A program made the translations under genes and the position numbers. Positions 17,638-28,470 of a stretch of DNA of 64,000 nt are shown here, piece by piece (the stretch's first letter is position 1; each line of letters begins with the position of its first letter). Source of the stretch: Aradus depressus. Its lineage: Eukaryota; Arthropoda; Insecta; Hemiptera; Aradidae. The notes under the pieces are model-generated. The model was not told where the DNA came from. It saw only the letters and a program-made list of their open reading frames with translations, and searched no databases. The stretch is taken from the NCBI GenBank assembly GCA_963662175.1, contig OY759223.1:22855460-22919459 (forward strand), written 5' to 3'.

Positions 17638-17925
17638 GGTTATGAGTTTTTTAAACTTTAACTGCTGGGTCATATCGCCTACCAGAGCGCGCTTTCATCG
17701 CTCTGGTGGACATGAGCCCGACTCTACTGTGGTTGTCCTAAATTATACCTTTCTAGGTTTATTCATTTAGGATACGAGGTCTTTAACGAGTACCTGACAT
17801 CGTATAGACTCGGGATCTTAACTCCCATCCGATGAACGGCATGTTCAAGATATTGTCACCTCCCAGATATAGGAGTCGCGATTTTGAGCTCAGTAAGCAA
17901 GCACGCAACCTCTGAGCCTCTGAAA
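17638..17925 (-). repeat. SINE-A, diverged
   Basis: All body blocks are present in order; the B-box region is degraded. Confidence 0.75.
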
Positions 17926-18654
17926 ACTGAACATCAAATTTCTGATCGATTATATAACTTCCCCTATACTTCGAAGTGTTGTGGAAGTAAAAAAACATAA
18001 TAATTGAAAAAAATACGTATATATGTTAAACATATGCAATACAATTTAGCGTATACGTTAACAAATATATGTAATTACTTAGAAATCCAGTCTCTATGAA
18101 TCATAATAGTTCGGGCATATTCCCTCATGTTCTAGCGAAGGTTAATAACAGTTCCCTTATTGTTTCGACCCCATAATTCGCAGAACGTAAACGAAACCCT
18201 TATAACTGGTGTCTGCCTCTTAACTCCCATAACACACTGTTTTGATTACTTGAAAAGTATCTGAATAACATTAAGTCACCAGTATAACTGCATCAGTTAC
18301 CATAAAATTGCTTAAATGGTTCTAAAAAAAATTTTTTTTTTTAATAATGCGTTTTGAAATTTAACTTTTCACATTGTGTATGTTAGGGCCAAGTCCAATC
18401 TGCGAACAATGCGAGTTACTGGTCAACCTGCGGTCAGAGTCCAAAAAATGATTTTCTAATAACATTTCAGGATTTTATTTGTTGTAATTATGTAACAGAA
18501 GAACCTGTAATCACTTCATTAAACGAATCATTGGAAGGGACAATATTTTATTTTCTCGGATTCATTATATGAAGTAACAATTTTTTAGTTGTGATAAAAT
18601 TATTTTTTGAAATATTGTATATTCCAAAAAAAAATTATACATAAAACTATCGGA
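17926..18654. other. AT-rich intergenic, nothing recognised
   Basis: No gene or shared repeat identified. Confidence 0.5.
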
Positions 18655-18815
18655 TTCGGCATTAGACCATCGTCAGGTTTGTTGAATGCGAACCATTCTT
18701 ATACCAGGAATTTCAACTAGGTAATCTCTATAGCTTAGATAGGCATTAGGAAAAGTCATAGGGATTTTCTAGTTGAAATTCCAACCCCTGGTATGATAGT
18801 ATATAGCCGAAACGG
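18655..18815. mobile_element. fold-back element, uninterrupted copy
   Basis: Arms ATACCAGGAATTTCAACTAG (18700-18719 area) and the inverse at 18765-18795. Left end on the minus strand reads CCTGACGATGGTCTAATGCC then GAA, the same family as 13566-14336. Confidence 0.75.
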
Positions 18816-19931
18816 GTACTTATATATATTATATACATAGGTACATGTTTTTGTGGGATAGACAATATTTAAAAAAAAAAAAAAAGTTTGTTTTATTTAT
18901 TTATTGAAGTGAACAACTAAAACAAATCATATAACGTTTTTTATGATATTATATTGTATATGATATTTTTCGGACTTTGACCAACTCAATTGATCAATGT
19001 GCGAACAGGCCGGTCAGTTCGCGAATTGACCGACTTGGACTTTTGTCCTAATATATATATCCACGTACACTTTATAGTACCAAATTTCGGGACTTTTGTG
19101 TCATAAATATAAAATATATATAAAATAAAATAATGCTACATTAACCCACTTTATTTCTTTGCAAATTATATAATGATATGCATCAAATGAAGTGGAAAAT
19201 TGATAAATGGCGTTCCGTATAATCGTTTTTTCCTAAACTATGTGTACATTTATTACAAATATATATATATATTAAATACATTTCTGGTAAATATGAGTTC
19301 TGCCAATACTTGAATGTTGAAGATTGAGAATGTCCTCTTATACGTTTGTCGTTCCCTCTACATAAAAAAAAAAAAAATATGTATAACGAAAACAGAACTC
19401 AAGTTTAACAAACTATAATTTAATTGGTAAAATATAAGTCCAAGTCTTATTAATTTTTATTGTACTTTATTCTTCTTCTTCTTCAAAATTATTACCAAAA
19501 AATAGATTGAATGAAGCACAAATACATGTCTCCTAACTATAGTTACATAATTGGCATAACTGAACTTTATAGCAGAGTATATTAAGTCCCTTACTTTATT
19601 ATAATGTATTCGACTTAGTATAGTCAGTAAAGTACAGATAAATTTCATATATAATACATATTATATAAATATATGTAGATGTATATACAGAAGGCTGTGA
19701 ACAGAAATTTTGTCATAGGTTTAGATTGAGTCAGGGTTGCAGTGCCACGAGGTATGTAGTGCCAAGTATTATAGTGCTTTTTATCCATTCTATGGGTTAG
19801 ACTCATTCAGGTATTGTAAATTATATTTAAATAAAATTATATTTTACTGAATTTGTGTTTTTTTTTTTGGTTTTTTAACGCAGACATAGCGACAACGATT
19901 TTTATCCTATACCTAAAATATGCAACATTTT
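18816..19931. other. AT-rich intergenic, nothing recognised
   Basis: Contains A runs and TA-rich stretches. CTGACCGGCCTGTTCGC-like text near 19005 has no coding frame. Confidence 0.5.
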
Positions 19932-20094
19932 CGGACTCTACTCTGTGAGTCCATAAATTTTGTCTACATAAATTTATTTACCTTGGGTAGGGGTCTTTTA
20001 CGAGTTATCTGATATTGGCTCGGGATCTTAACGTCCCATCTGAAGGACGGTGTGCTCAATATTTTTTCTCCTTCCAGATGAAAAACCTAAGGGT
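19932..20094 (-). repeat. SINE-A fragment, diverged
   Basis: Body blocks only (GTAGGGGTCTTTTACGAG, then CGTCCCATCTGAAGGACGG). Followed at 20120-20255 by the repeat also seen at 8012-8165. Confidence 0.7.
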
Positions 20095-20284
20095 GGCCCT
20101 TCATTTTCAACTTTGTGAGCTCTCTTAACTCTAACGATTGTAACGATGAACTTGAAATTTGAGATGAAGATGTCACATGTGCTAATTTGGATCTAATTAG
20201 ATTTTAGTCGAAATCGGACACTTTACTTCGGAGCGTTAGCACAATTTACAAGATACCGATAAAGAGAAGGGGTGATTACGCGGG

Positions 20285-20505
20285 ATGCTTATCACAAAAA
20301 TCTCCACTAACCGTCGATATAATGTATGTATTGACATGAAATTTCATATGTCAATTCGAAACTACATAAGGACGGCATCTATTAATTTTCAGCGGAATCA
20401 GCCGAATGAGAGAGGGGCCTTAGAGGGGAGCTCACCTCAAAAATCCCAATAACCTGTAATGAATTTAGTATGAAGATTCCTGGTATCATAATCATGACGA
20501 GTATT
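20285..20505 (+). repeat. Rep-B copy
   Basis: AATGTATGTATTGACATGAAAT-type unit, then ATTTTCAGCGGAATCAGCCG and a GAGGGGAGCTCACCTCAAAAA-type linker. Confidence 0.65.
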
Positions 20506-20620
20506 GATTAATATTATTTATTATTTTTAATATATTCTTTTAAGATCTGAGAATGTTACTACTTCCCGTGTATTAATAATAATAATAAAATGGTATAGTA
20601 AATAATTATAAAGTGGAAGT

Positions 20621-20865
20621 AATTGAGGGGGTTAGAAGCAAAGGGATGTAAGTGACAAAAATGTCATTTCGAGATAATTACCTTCAAAGTTATAGTAACA
20701 TCGTAAATTCACGTATGTTCCACTAGATAGCATTGTTACTGGTACTAACAATCGTTCTGATCATTAGCCAGTAGTCAGGGTAGGTGTCAAGAAAGATGTT
20801 AACACACATATCTCAATTTCAACCGATTTGTCACTTACATCCCTTTGCTTCTAACCCCCTCAATT
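20621..20865. mobile_element. MITE with about 38-bp perfect terminal inverted repeats
   Basis: Left TTGAGGGGGTTAGAAGCAAA... and right ...TTTGCTTCTAACCCCCTCAA are exact inverses over about 38 bp. The near-identity suggests recent activity. Superfamily not certain, because AATT at both edges hides the duplication. Confidence 0.88.
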
Positions 20866-21483
20866 AATAACGTTTGGATTATAAGGAGATTTTTAATTTA
20901 TATATCTGTGAGAATAAATTGTTAAGTCTAAATTCGTAAATTTTCAGGGCAGCACTTTTTTACTTTTGCATTAATCGTGTAAATCCAGTTTTTGGAATAA
21001 ATAAATTATGTTTTCATCATTAATCATATAACTTCTAAATCTATAGGAGTGAATGAAAATGAATATTGTTAATCCTTTTTTGAATTTTCCCTTAGTTACC
21101 TAATCATTCCCCATCACTTACCTAATTATTAACCATACTTTTTGAAATACTCGTGAATGATGTCTCTTCACTTGGAATAGTTTGCCGTGAGTGAATAAAT
21201 GGTTAAATGCAGTTGACTCGTGAATGATTCCTCAAAGAAATAGATTAATTTGATTTAACCGAGAACATACACAATTTTATGAGATACCAAGAAACCCACA
21301 TCTTTATAATTCCGAAAGTATTAGAACTTCTTCACAGTGCGCAGATGGCTTGGGGGATGATCACAGTACACTTAACTCATTTTGGCCATTTTACGACTTA
21401 TCAACTTATTCACTGTCACCATAGATATAATATATTTATCACAGCTACTTTTCTCCAATTTATTTTTTTGGTTTTATAACCTA
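20866..21483. other. AT-rich intergenic, nothing recognised
   Basis: No coding signal or shared repeat seen. Confidence 0.45.
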
Positions 21484-21535
21484 GCAGTTACAGACGTTTC
21501 GGAAGCACTCCCATCGTCAGGATCAATAGTTCGTA
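21484..21535 (-). repeat. hammerhead-like motif, degenerate
   Basis: Minus strand reads ATC, CTGACGA, T, GGG-loop-TCC, GAAACGTCTGT. The core fits the motif; stem I does not pair. Confidence 0.45.
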
Positions 21536-21667
21536 TGTTCTTTTTCTCAACATACTTATCTCATAAAAAAATATATACCTATATATTCTTCCTAGAGAAC
21601 TCTATTGAGTGGACTGACGTCCAAAATCCTAGTCAAAACTGGTGGAACGTGTGTTGTGTCGTTGTGT

Positions 21668-22135
21668 TCATTCTATCGGGAGTTATTATATTCACAGACA
21701 AACATAAATATGTTTTTTTTTTACTATTGGGGGAGTTATGTCATTGTTTTGAAATTCGATGTTGACTTTTCAACGGAATTTTATGTTTTCGATAGCGTTT
21801 CCAAAAATAAAATAAAAACAGTTCTTGTTTAGTGTTTATGAAAACAATAACTCCATAAAAAAGACACAATGATTATCAGCGAAATCAGCTAAAGGGGAGT
21901 GGGGTAGTTGGGAAGAGCTTAACACAAAAACCCTAATAACTGAGATTTATTAATGAATGAATCGACATGGTATTTAGATAGAGGATTGAGAAGTACCTGT
22001 AAGTCCATTATTGATTATAATAATTATTAGCCAAAACAGACGATTGGTTTTTGAGAAAAAGCAAAAACTTAGTGAATTAAACTGGGCTGGGGAAGAACAT
22101 TGTCAATGATTCACCGACAATTTTATTAACTGAAA
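21668..22135 (+). repeat. Rep-B copy, long
   Basis: Opens with GGGAGTTATTATATTCACAG, continues through TTGAAATTCGATGTTGACTT, the TATCAGCGAAATCAGC block and the GCTGGGGAAGAACATTG end block. Confidence 0.65.
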
Positions 22136-22284
22136 TTAGCTCAAAAAACATGAAATTTTGTTGAAAATTCAACATTGAATTTCTAACCGATTACATAATT
22201 CCCCCATCTAAAATTTTCCAATTTGTTTCGGAAAACTGTTAATAATTAGGAAGAACCATTTTTTTTACTTTGAAGCTACAAGCC

Positions 22285-22505
22285 GAGGGCGCCGGGGGGG
22301 ACTGAAAAGGATGTAAAACATTCTTGAGCACGCTGTCCTACGGATGGGACTTTAAGCGATGTTCCCGAGCTTGTGCAATGTCAGGTACTCGTTAAAGAAC
22401 CCTACTCCAGATGAATAAAAATTCTCCTACAGTAGAGTCGAGCTCTCTGTTAGTAAGCGATATGACCTCGTAGTTAAAGCCCGGGCATGAGTCATAATAA
22501 CTAAC
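22285..22505 (+). repeat. SINE-A with deleted head, TAACTA tail
   Basis: GAGGGCGCCGG, then a jump into the GAGCACGCTGTCC body; tail CATAATAACTAACTA. Confidence 0.8.
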
Positions 22506-22519
22506 TAAATACAGATATT

Positions 22520-22690
22520 AACTTCTGAAGTAATGTATGTATCGACACAAAATTTAGTACCTATTAGGATTCAAAATTCCTTATGTAAATCAACTACCTA
22601 TTGATTTTTAGACCAAAGATCGATTAGTTATGGATGTAGAGCGAAAAATTAACTGACTAATTCGTACTGAGGAAGTTCGTTTCACTTTGA
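22520..22690 (+). repeat. Rep-B fragment
   Basis: ATGTATGTATCGACACAAAA, then GATCGATTAGTTATGGATG and CTGAGGAAGT. Confidence 0.6.
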
Positions 22691-22902
22691 TTATTTAACT
22701 GAATGTCCACACTCATCTCTATTAGATTTCTCTTTAGTTAATAATTATTGTTATGACTCATGCCCGGGCTTTAACTACGAGGTCATATCCCCTACTAACA
22801 GAGCGCTTTTTCTTCGCTCTGGTGGTCAAGAGCCCGACTCTACTCTGGGAGTCCTAAATTTTGTCTACCCCGGTTTATTCATCTAGGATTTGGGTCTTTA
22901 AC

Positions 22903-23481
22903 CAGTGCCGGATTAGCCACGTAGCAAGAGTAGCAGATGCTACGGGCCCCGCGCTCCAACGCCTGTCTGACCGTAAAAAAATATCAATTTAGATAGGAGC
23001 GTAAAAATATTTTGCATGCCTTAAGCGCGAAGCGCTTAGGCTATGCTTTACTCTCACCTGAAAATCTAAAACTCGATTTCGACTCGATTGGAACTGCAAT
23101 TTTATAAACTTTTTTTAAATAATTCTTTAGAATCGTGTTTCCCAAACGTAGAAATTGCCTTGCGCATTTACTTGTCTCTCATGATCACTAACTGCAGTGG
23201 CGAACGTTCTTTTTCAACATTAAAACGTATTAAAAATGTGTTAAGGAACACGATGGGCCAAGAACGTCTTAATCATCTCACTTTGATGAATATAGAGCAT
23301 GATTTGCTTAAAGAAGTCGATATTGAAAGTGTTATCTCTAAATTTGCCCATATTAAATCTAGAAAAGTTTATTTGTAACAGTTTTGTTTTATTTAATAGC
23401 CTAAACTTGAGAACCTAAAGCAAACCAAGGGCCTCTTGACAGAATTTGCTACAGGCCCCTCGCTGGCTTAATCCGGCACTG
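22903..23481 (+). mobile_element. deleted hAT element with transposase C terminus
   Basis: Terminal repeats CAGTGCCGGATTAGCC and GGCTTAATCCGGCACTG; exact 8-bp duplication TCTTTAAC. Only the last part of the transposase remains: an open frame at 23088-23378 with VEIALRIYLSLMITNCSGER and SFSTLKRIKN, the hAT dimerisation domain next to the last catalytic residue. 579 bp in all, so it needs a partner. Confidence 0.94.
23088..23378 (+). pseudogene. hAT transposase C-terminal dimerisation domain
   Basis: Up to 96 residues open to a TAA. SGERSFSTLKRIKNVLRN and HLTLMNIEHDLL are the hallmark of the hAT C-terminal domain (as in ZMYM1-like and THAP-linked host genes derived from hAT). The DNA-binding BED finger and most of the RNase H-like core are missing, so it is a remnant rather than a host gene. 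Confidence 0.85.
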
Positions 23482-23573
23482 TCTTTAACAAGTATCTGAC
23501 ATTGTACTGACTCGGGTCCATCCGAAGGATGGTGTGCTCAAGATTTTCTCTCCTCCCAGATAAAAAACCTAAC

Positions 23574-23873
23574 ACATTGTATACAAAGTCGAGGGATTTT
23601 GTATCTAGACAATGTCTATATACAATCGCTCGGCATGTTTATAGACAATCCTGAGACAAATTCTTGTATAGGCACGGTTTTGGAACAAAATCGCAGAACT
23701 TTTGTCTCCTGTTTGAAATGGGAGACATGAGACAATTGTTAGGCAATATTTCATAATGTGGACGTTTTGGCAGACACTATCTCCAGTTTTTCTCTGACAG
23801 CCCAGGAGAACGCTCATTGTTTTTTTGGTTTTTTTTTTGATTTATATTATCAAGATGTGGCCTATGGAGAAAA
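23574..23873. other. short intergenic stretch, unclassified
   Basis: Contains alternating GAGACAA/TTGTCTC blocks that could pair weakly. No gene seen. Confidence 0.4.
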
Positions 23874-24121
23874 GTGTTACTGTTAGTTGAAGATTTTCAC
23901 GCGGCATCTTTTTGATGGGGTGTAATTAGTCCCGATTATAAAAATCGCCAAAAAAGAAAATAGTTATCGAAAAGCTGGCTAAAACCTATGAAGTGTCTGT
24001 AGGTGATTTAAAGAAAAAAATGCATAATTTGAAAACAGCTTTTCATCGAGAGCACAAAAAAATTGATCAGGCGAAGAAAAGCGGGATATTTCCTGAAAAG
24101 AATGATTGGAAAATCCCTTGA
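23874..24121 (+). pseudogene. broken MADF-domain sequence
   Basis: Translates in two frames to WGVISPDYKNR, then KLAKTYEVSVGDLKKKMHNL and TAFHREHKK.D, the MADF (Myb/SANT-like) domain pattern of insect regulators and of Harbinger-associated proteins. A TGA before WGV and a frameshift at the AAAATCGCCAAAAAAG run break it. The end IPEKNDW-type tail runs to a TGA at 24119-24121. No transposon ends are seen around it. Confidence 0.7.
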
Positions 24122-24145
24122 CTTATAGTATACAAGTGTGTACAA

Positions 24146-24680
24146 TAGGGTGGAACGAAAATGGCCTTTTAAAATTTTTTTTAGTTATTAGTTTGGTGAT
24201 AGTGGAGAAAAGTTGCCTTTTAAGTTCAAAAAGAATATAAAAAAAATTGGTTGCAATACTACAACATCTTGAGGTGCCGCAAAGAGCTTAAAGTTTGTAA
24301 AAAAATTGAAAAATTTTAAACTTTGATAAATTATTTTTTATGAATTTTTCCTACATATAATGTTACAAAAGATGGTTTTAAATACATATATAAGCATTAG
24401 AATTGGAAAAAATTATTAATTATAAAATATAATAAAAATAAAAAATATTTTGTAATGTCAAACTTTGTATTTCTTACTTCTGTATCCTTAATGATTACAA
24501 ATGTTACAGCTGCAGAATGTTTGTTTCTACTTCATTGCCACATTAAACTGGTCCTTGCGGCACCTCAAGACGTACTCCAATATTTTTCATATTTTTAATT
24601 TATCTTATCTACACTAAAAGGCAACTTTTCCGCGCTATTGCAAATTAAAAATCAAAAGGTGATTTTTTCGTTCCACCCTA
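24146..24680. mobile_element. hAT-type fold-back MITE
   Basis: Ends TAGGGTGGAACGAAAA and TTTTCGTTCCACCCTA; exact 8-bp duplication GTGTACAA (24138-24145, 24681-24688). Inverse matches extend inside (CTTGAGGTGCCGCAA at about 24268 against TTGCGGCACCTCAAG at about 24556), so most of the element can fold back. Confidence 0.92.
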
Positions 24681-24699
24681 GTGTACAAGGTCCTTCATT

Positions 24700-24928
24700 T
24701 TCGCAGCTAATACGACAGTACATTAATAAGGGCTGAAATACGTAGACGAAGCTCGGTTCACGCAACCCTCAGGACGGGCGGCACAATCCTCATAAGGGAG
24801 AACCAACCAGACCATGAGTCTATGGGGAAGTGGGCGGGGCCTCACAAAATGGAGGACACACCTCTTGAAGAGCGACTTTAGCAGTCAGTGGCCGGAGAGA
24901 CAGCGGGGAGTATGGACCCCTTGCTAGG
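24700..24928 (+). promoter_or_regulatory. GC-rich leader/promoter region with an upstream ORF
   Basis: A GC- and CpG-rich island in AT-rich surroundings. An upstream ORF of 37 codons (ATG 24814, TAG 24925-24927) ends one base before the main ATG at 24929 and would lower its translation. No clear TATA box. Transcript start not identifiable. Confidence 0.5.
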
Positions 24929-25104
24929 ATGATCATCCCGTCACCAGTGTGTCTTCTCGTCGTCGGAATCATCGTAACCTCTGTGCTCGGGCGGCGATCT
25001 GCCACGGTGGCCCTCACTCGCCGGGAACCTGGAGTTCTTGAGGAGTTGGCCGTTCAGGGCAAGGTGCGAGCTCTCCAGACCACGATCAGTGCATCAGACA
25101 ACCG
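24929..25104 (+). CDS. first coding exon of a secreted or membrane protein
   Basis: ATG in a fair context (A at -3), then a clear signal peptide: MIIPSPVCLLVVGIIVTSVL followed by G-RR. The rest (VALTRREPGVLEELAVQGKV, then RALQTTISASDN) may form a short amphipathic helix. The frame stays open into a consensus donor, CCG|GTATGTG at 25105, leaving phase 2. GC content is far above its surroundings, as in the cyclase exons. I do not recognise the family. Later exons were not found in the window and may lie beyond 64 kb or be hidden among the repeats. The frame also continues past the donor to 25210, but that part is AT-rich and intron-like. Confidence 0.6.
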
Positions 25105-25234
25105 GTATGTGCCACATCGTCAGTCTGCCTATATTACATTATTATTAATTTACATACATTATTTTTATTTACTTTCCCGACCCTCTGATACAAAAAATAT
25201 AAATAAATAAAATTTGGTGGATGACCGGCAATGT

Positions 25235-25425
25235 ACTTCTCACAGGGAGTTCTGAACTCTCATACTAAATTTTGTGTCGATACATCGGTAGTTATCAGGG
25301 TTTTTGTGTCGGGCCTTTCCCTTTGGCCAATTTCGCGAAAAATTAATAGCTGCGTTTTTATAGGGTTTTGAATTGAAATAAAAAAAAAAAAAATTCGTGT
25401 CAATACATTCACAACGGTAGGTACG
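25235..25425 (-). repeat. Rep-B copy
   Basis: TACTAAATTTTGTGTCGATAC and GGCCAATTTCGCGAAAAATTA are Rep-B blocks read in reverse. Confidence 0.65.
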
Positions 25426-25429
25426 AAGT

Positions 25430-25905
25430 GTGTTCAAAAAATAACGGGTATTTTCGGTTATTGAAAATAATTTTTTTATTCGTCAACATCAATGTTATCC
25501 CCTTCAAAATAGTCCCCATTAGACATTATACACTTATGCCAGCGCTTCTTCCAATCTCCGAAACACTTGGGATAGCATTTAGCTCTCTCAGCGATGCGCT
25601 TTTAATCTCATCTATACTTGTAAAACAACGGCCCTTTAAGGTTCTCTTTATTGTTGAGGACAGAAAAAAAGTCACACGGAGCCATGTCTGGCGAATATGG
25701 AGGCTGGGGCATCATTACGGTGTTGGTTTTGACCAAAAATTCATGAACAAGCAATGAAGTGTGAGCAGGTGCATTATCGTAGTGCAAAAGCCATGAATTG
25801 TTTCGCCACAAATCCGGGTGTTTTTTTTCGGATCGCTTCACACAAACGGCGTTGCACTTCGGTACTCCTTATTAGAGCTTTTGTGTTAACTCCTCCCTTC
25901 GACCA
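25430..25905 (-). mobile_element. mariner remnant
   Basis: Minus-strand translation gives WLLHYDNAPAHTS and PQPPYSPDMAPCDFF. The two Asp (DNAP and CDFF) are 34 residues apart, the D34D signature of mariner. The first catalytic Asp region and both ends are missing or unreadable, and the frame is broken at homopolymer runs, for example near 25822. Confidence 0.88.
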
Positions 25906-25984
25906 ATTTGGCTCAATGTGTCATTACACATACATATGCAAATGCACAAACACATAATTATTTTTTCTAAATTTTGAAAAATGG

Positions 25985-26235
25985 TGTCGAAAAACATAAA
26001 ATTTCGGCAAAAACTCAACATCGAATTTCTGACAGATTACATAACTTCCCCTATACTTCGTAAAGCTGGGATTTATAATTTGGTGGTAACATTTCCTTTT
26101 CCTATGAACACGATAACTTTTGTTAGAATTAATCTCTGAGTAAGACATTTATTGATTTTCAGACAAATCAGTATAAGGGAGAGCGAAAACTTAGTTAATT
26201 AATTTACGCTGGGGAAGCACATTGCTGGTGATTTA
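25985..26235 (+). repeat. Rep-B copy, mixed orientation pieces
   Basis: CATCGAATTTCTGACAGATTA (reverse block) is followed by the forward end block GCTGGGGAAGCACATTG. Confidence 0.55.
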
Positions 26236-26280
26236 CCGACGACTTTTTGCTTTACTAAAAAACAGGTTAAATAATAAATA

Positions 26281-26604
26281 AAGTGGTATGCGTGCTTGTC
26301 TTCTGAGCTCCAAGAACGTGGGTTCGAAATCCGGCTTAGTTTATTTTATCTGGGAGGTAAAATAAACTTAAGCACGCCGTCCTTCGGATGGGACGTTAAG
26401 CGATGGTCCCGAGCCTGTACGATGTCAAGTACTCGTTAAAGACCCCTGCCCTAGATGAATAAAAATTTAGGGTAGGCAAAATTTAGGACTCCCACAGTAG
26501 AGTCGGGCTCATGTCCACCAGAGTGACGATAGAGCGCTCTGGTAGTAGGCGATATGACCTCGTAGTTAAAGCCCGGGCATGAGTCATAAAACCTAACCTA
26601 ACCT
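26281..26604 (+). repeat. SINE-A, 5' end lost, AACCT tail
   Basis: Begins AAGTGGTATGCGTGCTTG inside the A-box region; otherwise intact to CATAAAACCTAACCTAACCT. Confidence 0.92.
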
Positions 26605-26892
26605 CTATACATTCATCATATCTACCATTGTATTTACGGCAAATAATTTTTTGAATCAATTTATGATTCCAATTGTTTATTCATCTCAAGTTTCTACATT
26701 CAAATTGCGCGCTCAAGAAGAATTTCTTCTTTCATGATCAGATGATTTCATGTTTATACCTTAGAAATAATATAAATCCATTGTTAAATGCATATAAATG
26801 CATAAATAAACATTTTATTGTAGTTTATAAAAAAAGGGGGGTCCCAAAAACTTTAAGGGCCTAGGGCCTCCTATTCGCTTAATCCGGCACTG
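26605..26892 (+). mobile_element. hAT element 3' remnant
   Basis: Matches the internal and right-end part of 27503-28405, ending TTCGCTTAATCCGGCACTG. The left end and coding part are missing. Confidence 0.85.
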
Positions 26893-27015
26893 TTTAGGAC
26901 TCCCACAATAGAGTCGGCCTTATGTCCACCAGAGTGACGAAAAAGTGCTTTGGTTGTAGGCGATATGAACTCGTAGTTAAAGCCCGGGCATGAGGCATAA
27001 AACCTAACCTAACTG
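26893..27015 (+). repeat. SINE-A 3' part
   Basis: Begins TTTAGGACTCCCACAATAG right after the hAT end; tail AAAACCTAACCTAACT. Confidence 0.9.
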
Positions 27016-27502
27016 GTTTTTTTTTTGCGAAAAGTGACATATGTAGTCAGTTGCAAAACATGATTCCATTTGAATGAATGATTAGAGATACTTTTGAATG
27101 AGGAATGACTAAAGGAATCATTCATTCATTGATCGCCTCTCAACATTACCCTATCTCAGTGTTTCCGGGTCATTCAACAGTCTTGTGCATCATTGGCAAG
27201 TTATCGGCACCGACATGAACCAACAAAACACTACTTTATTTTCCATTGTCACAGGCTGACAAACGTAAAAACATAAAATATCCCCCCCTCCCTAAAAATA
27301 TGAGTTTTTTCAATATTCCCTTTTTTTTTTATCAGTAAAATGTCAGATCCAATTTCATTTATCCAGTTTGATATTACAGTCTTCAATTCAGTTGTGAATC
27401 AATGAGTGAGATATGATTCGCTCAGCCTTTATAATCTAAACCTCATGTGACGACAGGTCTTATACCAACTACATTTTTAAGTGTCACTCTCCCTTCTCCA
27501 CC

Positions 27503-28405
27503 CAGTGCTGGATTACCCGATAGGCCGGACTAGGCCATGGCCTGGGGCCCCCGTCGATGAAGGGCCCCCGTAAAAATCGAAAATGGATTTTAAAAAACAA
27601 GTTTATTTTCCGAAAAATTTAAAATTATAAATTTTTTTTATTCATTAAAAATTTACCAATGAATCAAATTTATGTTTGATCATTTTTTTTCCATCTATAC
27701 ATTCATCATATCTAGCATTGTATTTACGGCAAATAATTTTTTGAATCAATTTATGATTCCAATTGTTTATTCATCTCAAGTATCTACTTTCTAATTGCGC
27801 GCTCAAGAACACAACATTTTCTTGTTTCATGATCGAAACAAGAACGTTGATTTGAATAGTGTGGAATCGAGTTGTGTTTTAACTGATATTGTATAATAGT
27901 TGCAACTGTTTTTCCAAACGTTGAAATTGCTCTTCGCATTTTTTTAACGCTCATGGTAAACAAATTGTTCTGCAGAGCGCTCTTTTTCAAAATTAAAACG
28001 AATCAAAAGCGAGCAAAGAAGCATTATGCATCAAGAACGATTATTCATGCTGAGTTTGAAGTTCATTGAATCAGATGTTCTTCGTCAAATTGATTTTGAA
28101 GACATCATCAATGATTTTAGCTACCTCAAGTGTAGAAAGAAAGATTCTTAAAGACAAATCTTATATCAACGTGTATATTATAAATTGATATTGTTTATAA
28201 CATGTTTTTGTAATTTTAGTTCTGAAAAGAATATATACTATAACAAAAAATAAAATTTATTTCATGTTTATACCTCAGAAATAATATAAATCCATTGGTA
28301 AATGCATAGAAATGCATAAATAAACATTTTATTGCAGTTTGTAAAAAAAGGGGCCCCCAAAAATTCTAAGGGCCTAGGGCCTCCTATTCGCTTAATCCGG
28401 CACTG
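27503..28405 (+). mobile_element. hAT element with broken transposase
   Basis: Ends CAGTGCTGGATTACCC and GCTTAATCCGGCACTG; 8-bp duplication TCTCCACC/TCTCTACC with one mismatch. Encodes VEIALRIFLTLMVN, then after a one-base frameshift NCSAERSFSKLKRIKSEQRS and a TAA at 28149-28151. Related to but distinct from the element at 22903. Confidence 0.92.
27915..28151 (+). pseudogene. hAT transposase C terminus, frameshifted
   Basis: The dimerisation domain is read in two frames; the shift is near 27960. FEDIINDFSYLKCRKKDS ends the protein. Not functional as it stands. Confidence 0.82.
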
Positions 28406-28470
28406 TCTCTACCTCCCCTCCCGAATTCATATCAAACTGTCATTAATATGTAAGAGAACGTAATGTGTTT

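Larger units (their letters stand above)
22745..23573 (-). repeat. SINE-A split by a hAT element
   Basis: SINE-A parts at 22745-22902 and 23482-23573 join at TCTTTAAC, the 8-bp sequence duplicated on both sides of the hAT element. The SINE was therefore here first. Confidence 0.92.

Noticed and set aside
23605..23817. 70-codon frame upstream of the MADF remnant as its missing exon
   Set aside because: It lies on the minus strand and shares no pattern with MADF proteins.
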